A stretch of 64,000 nucleotides of DNA, taken from the NCBI RefSeq assembly GCF_011369485.1, contig NZ_VXCA01000030.1, forward strand, positions 1-64,000, in the 5' to 3' direction. The stretch comes from Pseudomonas atagonensis (GTDB lineage Bacteria > Pseudomonadota > Gammaproteobacteria > Pseudomonadales > Pseudomonadaceae). Made by a program: the position numbers and the translations under genes. The notes under the pieces are model-generated. The model was given only the letters and a program-made list of their open reading frames with translations, had not been told where the DNA came from and searched no databases. This document shows, one piece after another, positions 44,603 to 52,387 of this stretch; positions within the stretch are counted from its first letter, which is position 1; every line of letters begins with the position of its first letter.

Positions 44603-44708
44603 GCAGCTGCAAGCTTCTAGCTACAAGCTGCAAGAACAAAGCGCGTAACCCACAGATGCCCGGGAGACTGCTTTTACTTGCAGCTTGAGGCTCACAACTT
44701 GAAGCTGC
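44603..44708. repeat. Imperfect inverted repeat (GCTGCAAG type) in the prkA-yeaH gap
   Basis: Arms of 32 bases at 44603-44634 and 44677-44708, rich in AGCTGCAAG/CTTGCAGCT, flank a 42-base centre. They end 14 bases before yeaH and 3 bases before its Shine-Dalgarno GGAGGG. A partial relative is found near 27733-27775. Confidence 0.6.
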
Positions 44709-44722
44709 CCGGAGGGCTTCCC

Positions 44723-45994
44723 ATGAGTTATGTGATCGACCGACGTCTCAATGGCAAGAACAAGAGCACGGTGAACCGTCAGCGCTTCCTGCGGCGTTAC
44801 CGTGACCACATCAAGAAGGCTGTCGAAGAGGCGGTCAGTCGTCGTTCCATTACCGATATGGAGCACGGCGAACAGATCAGCATTCCCGGTCGCGATATCG
44901 ACGAGCCGGTGCTGCACCACGGTCGTGGCGGCAAGCAGACCGTGGTTCATCCCGGCAACAAGGAATTTACCGCGGGCGAACACATCGCCCGACCACCGGG
45001 AGGCGGCGGCGGACGCGGGCCTGGCAAGGCCGGCAATTCCGGCGAGGGTATGGACGAATTTGTCTTCCAGATCACTCAGGAAGAGTTTCTCGAGTTCATG
45101 TTCGAAGACCTTGAACTGCCGAACCTGGTCAAACGCAACCTCAGCGGCACCGACACCTTCAAAACCGTACGAGCGGGAATCAGCAACGAAGGCAATCCGT
45201 CACGGATCAACATCATCCGCACCCTGCGCTCGGCGCATGCACGGCGTATCGCTTTGTCCGGTAGCAGTCGGGCAAAACTGCGCGAAGTCAAAGAGGAGCT
45301 GGCACGACTCAAACGCGAAGAGCCGGACAACTTCGGCGACATTCAGGAACTCGAGGCCGAAATTGAAAAACTCAGCGCGCGCATCCATCGCGTGCCGTTT
45401 CTCGACACCTTCGACCTGAAGTACAACTTGCTGATCAAGCAGCCAAATCCAAGTTCGAAAGCCGTGATGTTCTGCCTGATGGACGTTTCCGGCTCGATGA
45501 CTCAAGCGACCAAGGATATCGCCAAGCGATTTTTCATCCTGTTGTACCTGTTCCTGAAGCGCAACTACGACAAGATTGACGTGGTGTTCATCCGCCACCA
45601 CACCAGTGCCCGCGAAGTAGACGAGGAGGAATTTTTCTATTCCCGCGAAACCGGCGGCACCATTGTCTCCAGCGCCCTGAAACTGATGCAGGAAATCATG
45701 GCCGAGCGCTATCCGAGCAACGAGTGGAACATCTATGCGGCGCAGGCTTCCGACGGTGACAACTGGAACGACGACTCGCCGATCTGCCGCGATATTCTGA
45801 TCAATCAGATCATGCCGTTTGTGCAGTACTACACTTATGTGGAGATCACCCCGCGCGAACACCAGGCTCTCTGGTACGAATACGAGCGCATCGCCGAAGC
45901 CTTTTCCGACACGTTTGCCCAGCAGCAACTGGTCTCGGCCGGGGATATCTATCCGGTCTTCCGTGAACTCTTCCAGCGCAGGTTAGTGACATGA
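44723..45994 (+). CDS. yeaH: YeaH/YhbH family protein with von Willebrand-like domain
   Basis: 423 residues (DUF444). The N terminus is basic, a Gly-rich stretch at about 92-105 (PPGGGGGRGPGKAG) follows, and the C-terminal half has a MIDAS-type DVSGSMTQ motif (about 254-260). Always found with prkA and spoVR in gamma-proteobacteria; acts in the same stress pathway by an unknown step. ATG 44723 is backed by GGAGGG at 44711-44716. The end overlaps spoVR by ATGA. Confidence 0.93.
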   Translation: MSYVIDRRLNGKNKSTVNRQRFLRRYRDHIKKAVEEAVSRRSITDMEHGEQISIPGRDIDEPVLHHGRGGKQTVVHPGNKEFTAGEHIARPPGGGGGRGPGKAGNSGEGMDEFVFQITQEEFLEFMFEDLELPNLVKRNLSGTDTFKTVRAGISNEGNPSRINIIRTLRSAHARRIALSGSSRAKLREVKEELARLKREEPDNFGDIQELEAEIEKLSARIHRVPFLDTFDLKYNLLIKQPNPSSKAVMFCLMDVSGSMTQATKDIAKRFFILLYLFLKRNYDKIDVVFIRHHTSAREVDEEEFFYSRETGGTIVSSALKLMQEIMAERYPSNEWNIYAAQASDGDNWNDDSPICRDILINQIMPFVQYYTYVEITPREHQALWYEYERIAEAFSDTFAQQQLVSAGDIYPVFRELFQRRLVT

Positions 45995-47553
45995 CCGCCA
46001 AAGAGCAGAAGCGCCAACCCATTTCCACCGGCTCCGAATGGACGTTCGAGCTGATCCAGACCTACGACCGCGAAATCGCCCGTATCGCGGCCGGCTATGC
46101 GCTGGACACCTACCCCAACCAGATCGAGGTGATCACTGCCGAGCAAATGATGGATGCATACGCCTCGGTGGGCATGCCGCTGGGTTATCACCACTGGTCC
46201 TACGGCAAGCACTTCCTCAGCACTGAAAAATCCTACAGTCGCGGGCAGATGGGCCTGGCCTACGAGATCGTGATCAACTCCGACCCCTGCATCGCCTATC
46301 TGATGGAAGAAAACACCATCTGCATGCAGGCGCTGGTGGTGGCGCATGCGTGCTACGGCCACAACAGCTTCTTCAAGGGCAATTACCTGTTCCGCACCTG
46401 GACCGACGCCAGTTCAATCATCGATTACCTGGTGTTCGCCAAGCAGTACATCATGCAATGCGAGGAACGCCACGGCATCGATGCGGTGGAGGACTTGCTC
46501 GACTCTTGCCACGCACTGATGAACTACGGCGTCGACCGCTACAAACGTCCGTACCCGATATCCGCTGAAGAAGAGCGCCGGCGGCAGAAGGATCGTGAAG
46601 AACACATGCAGAAGCAGATCAACGATCTGTGGCGCACCATTCCCAAAGGCGCGGACAAGTACAGCGACAAGGACAACGCACGCTTCCCGGCCGAACCGCA
46701 GGAAAACATCCTCTACTTCATCGAGAAACACGCGCCGCTGCTGGAACCCTGGCAGCGCGAGATCGTGCGGATCGTGCGCAAGATCGCCCAGTATTTTTAT
46801 CCACAGCGCCAAACCCAGGTGATGAACGAAGGATGGGCAACGTTCTGGCACTACACGTTGATGAATGACCTGTACGACGAAGGGCTGGTGACTGACGGCT
46901 TCATGATGGAATTTCTCACGTCGCACACCAGCGTGGTGTTCCAGCCTGGTTTTGATAGCCCTTACTACAGCGGAATCAACCCCTACGCACTGGGCTTTGC
47001 GATGTACCGCGACATCCGTCGCATGTGTGAAGACCCTACGGAAGAAGACCGCCGCTGGTTCCCGGAGCTCGCCGGTAGCGACTGGCTGTCGTCCATCAAG
47101 TTCGCCATGAGCAGCTTCAAGGATGAGAGTTTCATCCTGCAGTACCTGTCACCCAAAGTGATCCGCGATCTGAAGCTCTTCAGTATCCTCGATGACGATC
47201 AGAAAGATGACCTGCTGGTGCCGGCAATCCACGATGAGACCGGCTACCGAATCATCCGAGAAACCCTGGCTGCGCAGTACAACCTCGGCAATCGTGAGCC
47301 GAATGTGCAGATTTACAGCATCGACCGGCGCGGTGACCGCTCACTGACCTTGCGTCACCAGCAACATGACCGCAAACCGCTGGGCGACTCTACTGACGAG
47401 GTGCTCAAACACCTGCATCGTCTGTGGGGCTTCGACATTCATCTGGAAACCCTGCAGGGCGACCAGATCATGAAAACCCATCATGTTCCGCCACGCAGTG
47501 AACACAGCGAAGGGGATTACGGCCGGCTCGACCTCGCCGTCATTCATCTTTGA
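45991..47553 (+). CDS. SpoVR family protein
   Basis: 520-residue SpoVR/YcgB-like protein. The Bacillus namesake affects spore cortex, but in non-sporulating Pseudomonas it is a stress/stationary-phase factor of unknown biochemistry. Motifs include MNEGWATFWHYTLMNDLYDEG and YQPGFDSPYYSGINPYALG-like FQPGFDSPYYSGINPY. Coupled to yeaH by a 4-base overlap. Confidence 0.93.
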   Translation: MTAKEQKRQPISTGSEWTFELIQTYDREIARIAAGYALDTYPNQIEVITAEQMMDAYASVGMPLGYHHWSYGKHFLSTEKSYSRGQMGLAYEIVINSDPCIAYLMEENTICMQALVVAHACYGHNSFFKGNYLFRTWTDASSIIDYLVFAKQYIMQCEERHGIDAVEDLLDSCHALMNYGVDRYKRPYPISAEEERRRQKDREEHMQKQINDLWRTIPKGADKYSDKDNARFPAEPQENILYFIEKHAPLLEPWQREIVRIVRKIAQYFYPQRQTQVMNEGWATFWHYTLMNDLYDEGLVTDGFMMEFLTSHTSVVFQPGFDSPYYSGINPYALGFAMYRDIRRMCEDPTEEDRRWFPELAGSDWLSSIKFAMSSFKDESFILQYLSPKVIRDLKLFSILDDDQKDDLLVPAIHDETGYRIIRETLAAQYNLGNREPNVQIYSIDRRGDRSLTLRHQQHDRKPLGDSTDEVLKHLHRLWGFDIHLETLQGDQIMKTHHVPPRSEHSEGDYGRLDLAVIHL

Positions 47554-47564
47554 TCCGCTTGTGG

Positions 47565-47616
47565 CCTCCGTAAGTCTGACGCAGGAGTTATCCTGTCGGG
47601 CTAACGGAGGTTTTTT
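47565..47616 (+). terminator. Terminator whose right arm is the cca ribosome site
   Basis: CCTCCGTAAG (47565-47574) pairs with CTAACGGAGG (47601-47610; one mismatch) and is followed by TTTTTT and then the cca ATG. The ACGGAGG arm is also the cca Shine-Dalgarno. If the hairpin forms, it stops spoVR transcripts or hides the cca start. Confidence 0.65.
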
Positions 47617-48846
47617 ATGCAGATTTTCAAGGTTGGCGGTGCGGTACGTGATCGTTTGCTGGGCAAACCGGTCACTGATATCGATTGGGTCGTTGTCGGT
47701 GCCACCACCGAAGAAATGCTCGCGCAGGGTTATCGTCCGGTCGGCGCAGATTTTCCGGTGTTTCTTCACCCCAAAAGTGGCGAGGAATACGCCCTCGCCC
47801 GCACCGAACGCAAAAGCGGTCGCGGCTATGGCGGTTTCACCTTTCACGCCAGCCCCGAAGTCACGCTCGAAGAAGACCTGATCCGCCGCGACCTGACCAT
47901 CAACGCCATGGCCGAGGACGATCAGCAGAATCTGACCGATCCATATCACGGCCAACGCGATCTCGAAGAGCGGATTCTGCGCCACGTTTCCCCCGCGTTT
48001 GCCGAAGATCCGCTCAGGGTTCTGCGTGTTGCGCGCTTTGCTGCCCGCTACGCGGAACTCGACTTCAAGGTGGCGCCCGAGACACTGGAGCTGATGCGTC
48101 AGCTCAGCGAATCGGGTGAACTGGAAGCCCTTACGGCCGAACGCAGCTGGAAAGAGATTTCCCGTGCACTGATGGAAGATCAGCCCCAGATGTTCATTCA
48201 GGTGCTGCGCGATTGCGGCGCCTTGAAGGTGCTGATGCCAGAGGTCGATGCCTTGTTCGGCGTGCCGCAACCGGAAGCCCATCACCCGGAAATCGACAGC
48301 GGCATCCACACCTTGAGCGTGCTGGAGCAGTCAGCGCTGCACAAACAGCCACTGACCGTGCGCTGGGCGTGCCTGCTGCACGACCTCGGCAAAGGCCTGA
48401 CGCCGGAGGAAGAATGGCCTCGGCACATCGCCCATGAGCATAAAGGCCTGAAGTTGATCAAAGCGGTCAACGAACGCTTCAAGGCACCGAAGGACTGTCA
48501 GGAGCTGGCACTGTTGGTTGGCCAATATCACACGCACGGGCACCGCGCGCTTGAGCTGAAGGCTTCAACGTTGCTGGAGTTATTGCAGAGCTTTGATGTG
48601 TATCGCCGTCCGCAGCGCTTTGAAGAATTCATTGCGGCTTGCGAAATGGATGCGCGAGGACGCAAAGGACTGGAGCAGAGAAGTTATCCACAGGCGGAAT
48701 ATTTGCGCGGTGCGGCCAAGGCAGCACGGGAAGTCGCGGTACAGCCGTTGCTGGAGCAGGGATTCAAGGGGCCGGAGTTGGGCGAGGCGCTCAAGCGCGA
48801 GCGGCTTAAGGCACTCGAGACTTACAAAGAGGCTTGCGCCTCTTGA
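47617..48846 (+). CDS. cca: CCA-adding tRNA nucleotidyltransferase with HD domain
   Basis: Adds or repairs the 3' CCA of tRNAs. 409 residues: class II nucleotidyltransferase head GGAVRD with D21 and D23 (DIDWVV), RRDLTINAMA, and a C-terminal HD phosphohydrolase domain (H255-D256 in LLHDLGKG), as in the E. coli multifunctional form with phosphatase and phosphodiesterase activity. The start lies directly behind a terminator-like stem. Confidence 0.95.
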   Translation: MQIFKVGGAVRDRLLGKPVTDIDWVVVGATTEEMLAQGYRPVGADFPVFLHPKSGEEYALARTERKSGRGYGGFTFHASPEVTLEEDLIRRDLTINAMAEDDQQNLTDPYHGQRDLEERILRHVSPAFAEDPLRVLRVARFAARYAELDFKVAPETLELMRQLSESGELEALTAERSWKEISRALMEDQPQMFIQVLRDCGALKVLMPEVDALFGVPQPEAHHPEIDSGIHTLSVLEQSALHKQPLTVRWACLLHDLGKGLTPEEEWPRHIAHEHKGLKLIKAVNERFKAPKDCQELALLVGQYHTHGHRALELKASTLLELLQSFDVYRRPQRFEEFIAACEMDARGRKGLEQRSYPQAEYLRGAAKAAREVAVQPLLEQGFKGPELGEALKRERLKALETYKEACAS

Positions 48847-48850
48847 AAAG

Positions 48851-48916
48851 CTTCGCGAGCAAGCTCGCTCCCACATTGGAATGCACTCCCCTGTGGGAGC
48901 GGGCTTGCTCGCGAAG
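48851..48916. repeat. REPIN (GCGGGCTTGCTCGCG family) between cca and folK
   Basis: Arms CTTCGCGAGCAAGCTCGCTC... (48851-48875) and its near reverse complement (48892-48916), one mismatch, 16-base centre, between convergent genes. Confidence 0.85.
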
Positions 48917-48928
48917 GCGGCAGTCAGA

Positions 48929-49447
48929 TCAACGGAGATCCGAAGACGTGAGCTGCTCACCGCGCCATTCAAACGCAACCGGCGCCAACACCTGATCGAT
49001 CTGCGCCTCTGCCCACAGCGTGGCGAAGCTTTTTCCCACGCCCGGATGCACGCGATCCGGGGCAATCAGCGACAGCGGCCACAGCACAAAAGCATTTTTC
49101 AGGATTTCTGCCCGCGGCAGAACCAGACCGTCGAAGTTACCCACCAGATCGCCGTACAACAACACGTCGATATCCAGCGGCAAACCCTTGCGATCCGGCG
49201 CATAACGACCGTTGTCCGCTTCAATGAACTTCAAGCGCCGATCCAGCTCCATCAGTGGCAGGTCGGTATACGCCGACACCACGAAATTGAAGAACGGCCC
49301 GCTCTTGATGCCCACTGGCTGGCTTTCGAAGACTGCCGAACAACGGATGTCCACCAGAAACGTGGCCAACGCATCGAGCCCGGCACGCAAATGGGTTTCG
49401 CGCTCGATATTGCTACCGAGCCCAAGATAGACCTGAGTCAGCGACAT
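48929..49447 (-). CDS. folK: 2-amino-4-hydroxy-6-hydroxymethyldihydropteridine diphosphokinase
   Basis: Folate synthesis: pyrophosphorylates 6-hydroxymethyl-dihydropterin. 172 residues with LGLGSNIE, the SxPVG segment (ESQPVGIKSGPFFNFV) and LPLDIDVLLYGD. ATG 49447 is used because YLGLGSN follows at once; it overlaps the folB end by 10 bp. The frame extends to 49525 without similarity. Confidence 0.93.
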   Translation of the reverse strand: MSLTQVYLGLGSNIERETHLRAGLDALATFLVDIRCSAVFESQPVGIKSGPFFNFVVSAYTDLPLMELDRRLKFIEADNGRYAPDRKGLPLDIDVLLYGDLVGNFDGLVLPRAEILKNAFVLWPLSLIAPDRVHPGVGKSFATLWAEAQIDQVLAPVAFEWRGEQLTSSDLR

Positions 49448-49794
49448 CCGCGCTCGATCTCCACGCCCACACCACCCTTGGCGGCCGGCACGGCGCCGGG
49501 CTTGGTCAGCTTCAGACGCACCCAAGTGATCTTGAACTCGGCCATCAGCACTTCGACCAGACGCTCGGCGAAGGTCTCGACCAGTTGAAACTGCGCCTGC
49601 TCGGCAAACGCCTGAATACGCGTGGAAACGCTGGCGTAATCCAGCGCCAGAGTCAGGTCGTCACCGGCGGCGGCCGGGCGATTGTCCCAAGCGAAGCTCA
49701 GATCAAGACGCAGGCACTGTCGGATGCCGCGCTCCCAGTCGTAGGCACCGATCACGGTGTCGACTTCCAGGCCCTCGATAAACACTCTGTCCAA
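49438..49794 (-). CDS. folB: Dihydroneopterin aldolase
   Basis: Converts dihydroneopterin to 6-hydroxymethyl-dihydropterin, the substrate of FolK. 118 residues, with VFIEGLEVDTVIGAYDWER at the N terminus and LVETFAERL later. The start is a TTG at 49794, with GGAG 8 bases upstream; a longer frame has no support. Overlapped by folK, the two form a folate operon. Confidence 0.92.
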   Translation of the reverse strand: MDRVFIEGLEVDTVIGAYDWERGIRQCLRLDLSFAWDNRPAAAGDDLTLALDYASVSTRIQAFAEQAQFQLVETFAERLVEVLMAEFKITWVRLKLTKPGAVPAAKGGVGVEIERGCR

Positions 49795-49868
49795 GCACTT
49801 TTCTCCGCTGCACGACAAGGGCGCAATGCGCCGTTAGAATCAGGGCGTCCTCGCCCGGAATAGTTAGC

Positions 49869-50438
49869 ATGTTTTGGTTACTGGCGATCCTCGCCTACCT
49901 GCTCGGCTCGCTGTCCTTCGCCATTTTGCTCAGCCGCCTGACCGGAAACCCGGACCCGCGAATGAGTGGCTCGGGTAATGCCGGCGCCACCAACATGCTG
50001 CGCCTGGCCGGTCGCAAACTGGCGATCCTGACCCTGCTAGGTGATCTGTGCAAAGGCTTGCTGCCGGTGCTGATCGCAGCGGCGGCGGGCCTTTCGCTGC
50101 AGGATCAGGCCTGGATCGGCGTGTGCGCCGTGATCGGTCACCTGTTCCCGCTGTATTTCCGTTTTCGTGGCGGCAAGGGCGTTGCCACTGCCGCCGGCAT
50201 GTTGCTGGGCCTGTATCCGCCCGCCGCACTGCTGGCCATCTGCGCCTGGCTGCTGACGTTCTACCTGACCCGCACCAGCTCGCTGGCGGCACTGATCGCC
50301 ACGCCGCTGACTCTGCCGTTGCTGGCCTGGCAGGAACCGGAGGCGCTGTTGCCGATGAGCGCCCTGACATTACTGATCGTCTGGCGCCACCGCGGCAATC
50401 TACGCGACCTGTTTGCCGGGCGCGAACGGCATTTTTAA
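49869..50438 (+). CDS. plsY: Glycerol-3-phosphate acyltransferase PlsY
   Basis: Membrane acyltransferase using acyl-phosphate to make lysophosphatidate. 189 residues, about five helices, with the three loop motifs SGNAGATNMLR, GHLFPLYFRFRGGKGVAT and the TSSLAAL segment. Divergent from folB and convergent with tsaD (23 bp between stops). Confidence 0.93.
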   Translation: MFWLLAILAYLLGSLSFAILLSRLTGNPDPRMSGSGNAGATNMLRLAGRKLAILTLLGDLCKGLLPVLIAAAAGLSLQDQAWIGVCAVIGHLFPLYFRFRGGKGVATAAGMLLGLYPPAALLAICAWLLTFYLTRTSSLAALIATPLTLPLLAWQEPEALLPMSALTLLIVWRHRGNLRDLFAGRERHF

Positions 50439-50461
50439 ATACCGTTCATGAGCGCCACGCA

Positions 50462-51487
50462 TCACAACGCCGACAACTGCTCCATCGGCCAGCGCGCCTG
50501 CACGCTGATCGCCAGACTTTCCTGCTGACCGGCCTGCAAACGCTGGCAACCGGCAAACGCAATCATCGCGCCGTTGTCGGTGCAAAACTCGGGACGGGCA
50601 TAAAACACGTCGCCCTTCATGTCGCCGAGCATTTTCTCCAGCGAAACACGCAACGCCTTGTTGGCACTGACGCCGCCAGCGATCACCAGACGCTTCATGC
50701 CCGCCTGTTTCAGGGCACGCTTGCACTTGATGGTCAAAGTCTCCACCACGGCCTGCTGGAACGCCAGCGCGATGTCGCAACGGGCTTGCTCGCTGTCGTC
50801 CCCGGCGCTGACGCACTGCTGCCAAGTGTTGAGCGCAGAGGTTTTCAAACCACTGAAGCTGAACTCCAGCCCCGGTCGATCACACATCGGACGCGGAAAG
50901 GTGAAACGTCCTGCAACGCCCGTCTCCGCCAGCTTGGCGATTTCCGGACCGCCCGGGTAATTGAGGCCCATCATTTTCGCGGTCTTGTCGAAAGCTTCGC
51001 CGGCAGCATCGTCGAGCGTTTCGCCGAGCAGGCTGTACTGACCAATGCCATCGACCTGAACCAGTTGCGTATGACCGCCAGACACCAACAAAGCGACGAA
51101 CGGGAATTCCGGCGGTTTCGGCTCCAGCATCGGCGCCAGCAAATGGCCTTCCATGTGGTGCACACCAAGCGCCGGAATGCCCCAGGCAAAGGCCAGCGCC
51201 TGGGCGCAGGAAGCGCCGACCAGCAACGCGCCAACCAGGCCAGGACCCGCGGTATAGGCGATTGCATCGATCTCGGTCGGCACACAGTCAGCCTCGGCCA
51301 ACACCTGACGAATCAAGGGCAGCATGCGCTTGACGTGGTCACGCGAGGCCAGCTCCGGCACCACACCGCCATACACGCGATGCAGGTCGATCTGACTGAA
51401 CAGCGCGTCGGCCAGCAGACCGCGTTCACTGTCATATAATGCGACGCCGGTTTCGTCGCAGGAGGTTTCTAATCCCAGTACTAGCAT
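50462..51487 (-). CDS. tsaD: tRNA N6-adenosine threonylcarbamoyltransferase TsaD
   Basis: Catalytic subunit for t6A37 in ANN-decoding tRNAs. 341 residues of ASKHA fold: GLETSCDETG, metal ligands H111 and H115 (HHMEGH), VSGGHTQLV and VAGGVSANKALR. Divergent from rpsU, with 199 bp between them. Confidence 0.95.
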   Translation of the reverse strand: MLVLGLETSCDETGVALYDSERGLLADALFSQIDLHRVYGGVVPELASRDHVKRMLPLIRQVLAEADCVPTEIDAIAYTAGPGLVGALLVGASCAQALAFAWGIPALGVHHMEGHLLAPMLEPKPPEFPFVALLVSGGHTQLVQVDGIGQYSLLGETLDDAAGEAFDKTAKMMGLNYPGGPEIAKLAETGVAGRFTFPRPMCDRPGLEFSFSGLKTSALNTWQQCVSAGDDSEQARCDIALAFQQAVVETLTIKCKRALKQAGMKRLVIAGGVSANKALRVSLEKMLGDMKGDVFYARPEFCTDNGAMIAFAGCQRLQAGQQESLAISVQARWPMEQLSAL

Positions 51488-51686
51488 GGGTTTGCGCCTT
51501 GTTTAGGCTGAATTCGAAGGCGCGCATAATAGTCCCCACGTGATGCCCAGACCAGCGGTTTTCGATCAGAGGCTTTGCATTCCGAGCGATGAGGGGTTAA
51601 CATCCGCAACCCTTAAAAACCGACGTCTTCAAGTGCTCTTTTGCCGCGAGGATGTTGACCCCGGTAATGAATGAAGGTAGCTCTGG

Positions 51687-51902
51687 ATGCCAGCCGTCAA
51701 AGTTAAAGAGAACGAACCCTTCGACGTAGCTCTGCGTCGTTTCAAGCGCTCCTGCGAAAAAGCCGGTGTACTGGCTGAAGTTCGTAGCCGCGAATTTTAC
51801 GAGAAGCCAACTTCTGAGCGTAAGCGCAAAGCAGCAGCCGCTGTTAAGCGTCACGCCAAGAAAGTTCAGCGCGAACAGCGCCGCGCCGTTCGTCTGTACT
51901 AA
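51687..51902 (+). CDS. rpsU: 30S ribosomal protein S21
   Basis: 71-residue basic ribosomal protein needed for initiation complex formation: [22 protein letters not shown] and an Arg/Lys-rich C terminus. First gene of the macromolecular synthesis cluster rpsU-dnaG-rpoD. Confidence 0.97.
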
Positions 51903-52387
51903 TACACAGACGTTCGTAGCAAGCTTCTTGCCTAAGCCCGGCCCTCAGCCGGGCTAATGGCATTTGCGTAAAACGCTTGATGCTTCACCGTCGAAGCCGC
52001 ACACGCGACCGAGACAAATCTGCTTCACGCGTCAGACCTGGCTCTTTTGCCAGCGGTGCACGTCTTTTCTGACGAGCCTTTCAAGGCTACTGACGAGCAC
52101 ACCCACTGATTCCTCTTACGACGATCAGCCCAAGGCACCTACACGCGTGCCCGCTTTATTGAGCTATCCGAGGCCCTGAACCGGCCGTCAGCGGATTCAG
52201 CGCAACACTTTCAAATAGTCGAAGACTGATAGGTACTCACGTCAGTGGATTTTCGGCAGATACACTTCCCGACAGCGATCAAGCAGACGACACCGGTCGA
52301 GCCGCACATTTTGCGTGCTTCAAACAACGACCCGCGTCCGGCAGCCCTTCGCATCGGACTTATTACAGCGCAGACGACGAGAACGCC
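51903..52387 (+). other. 485-bp gap between rpsU and dnaG
   Basis: Shortly after rpsU is AGCCCGGC/GCCGGGCT (51935-51955, perfect 8-bp stem, 5-base loop) without a T-run, probably a partial terminator or processing site. The remainder carries only short unconvincing frames. I see no YqeY-type gene, which P. aeruginosa has at this place. A dnaG promoter is likely but not identified. Confidence 0.5.

Noticed and set aside
51964..52179. 71-codon frame between rpsU and dnaG
   Set aside because: No ribosome site and Ser/Thr/Pro-rich composition typical of a chance frame.
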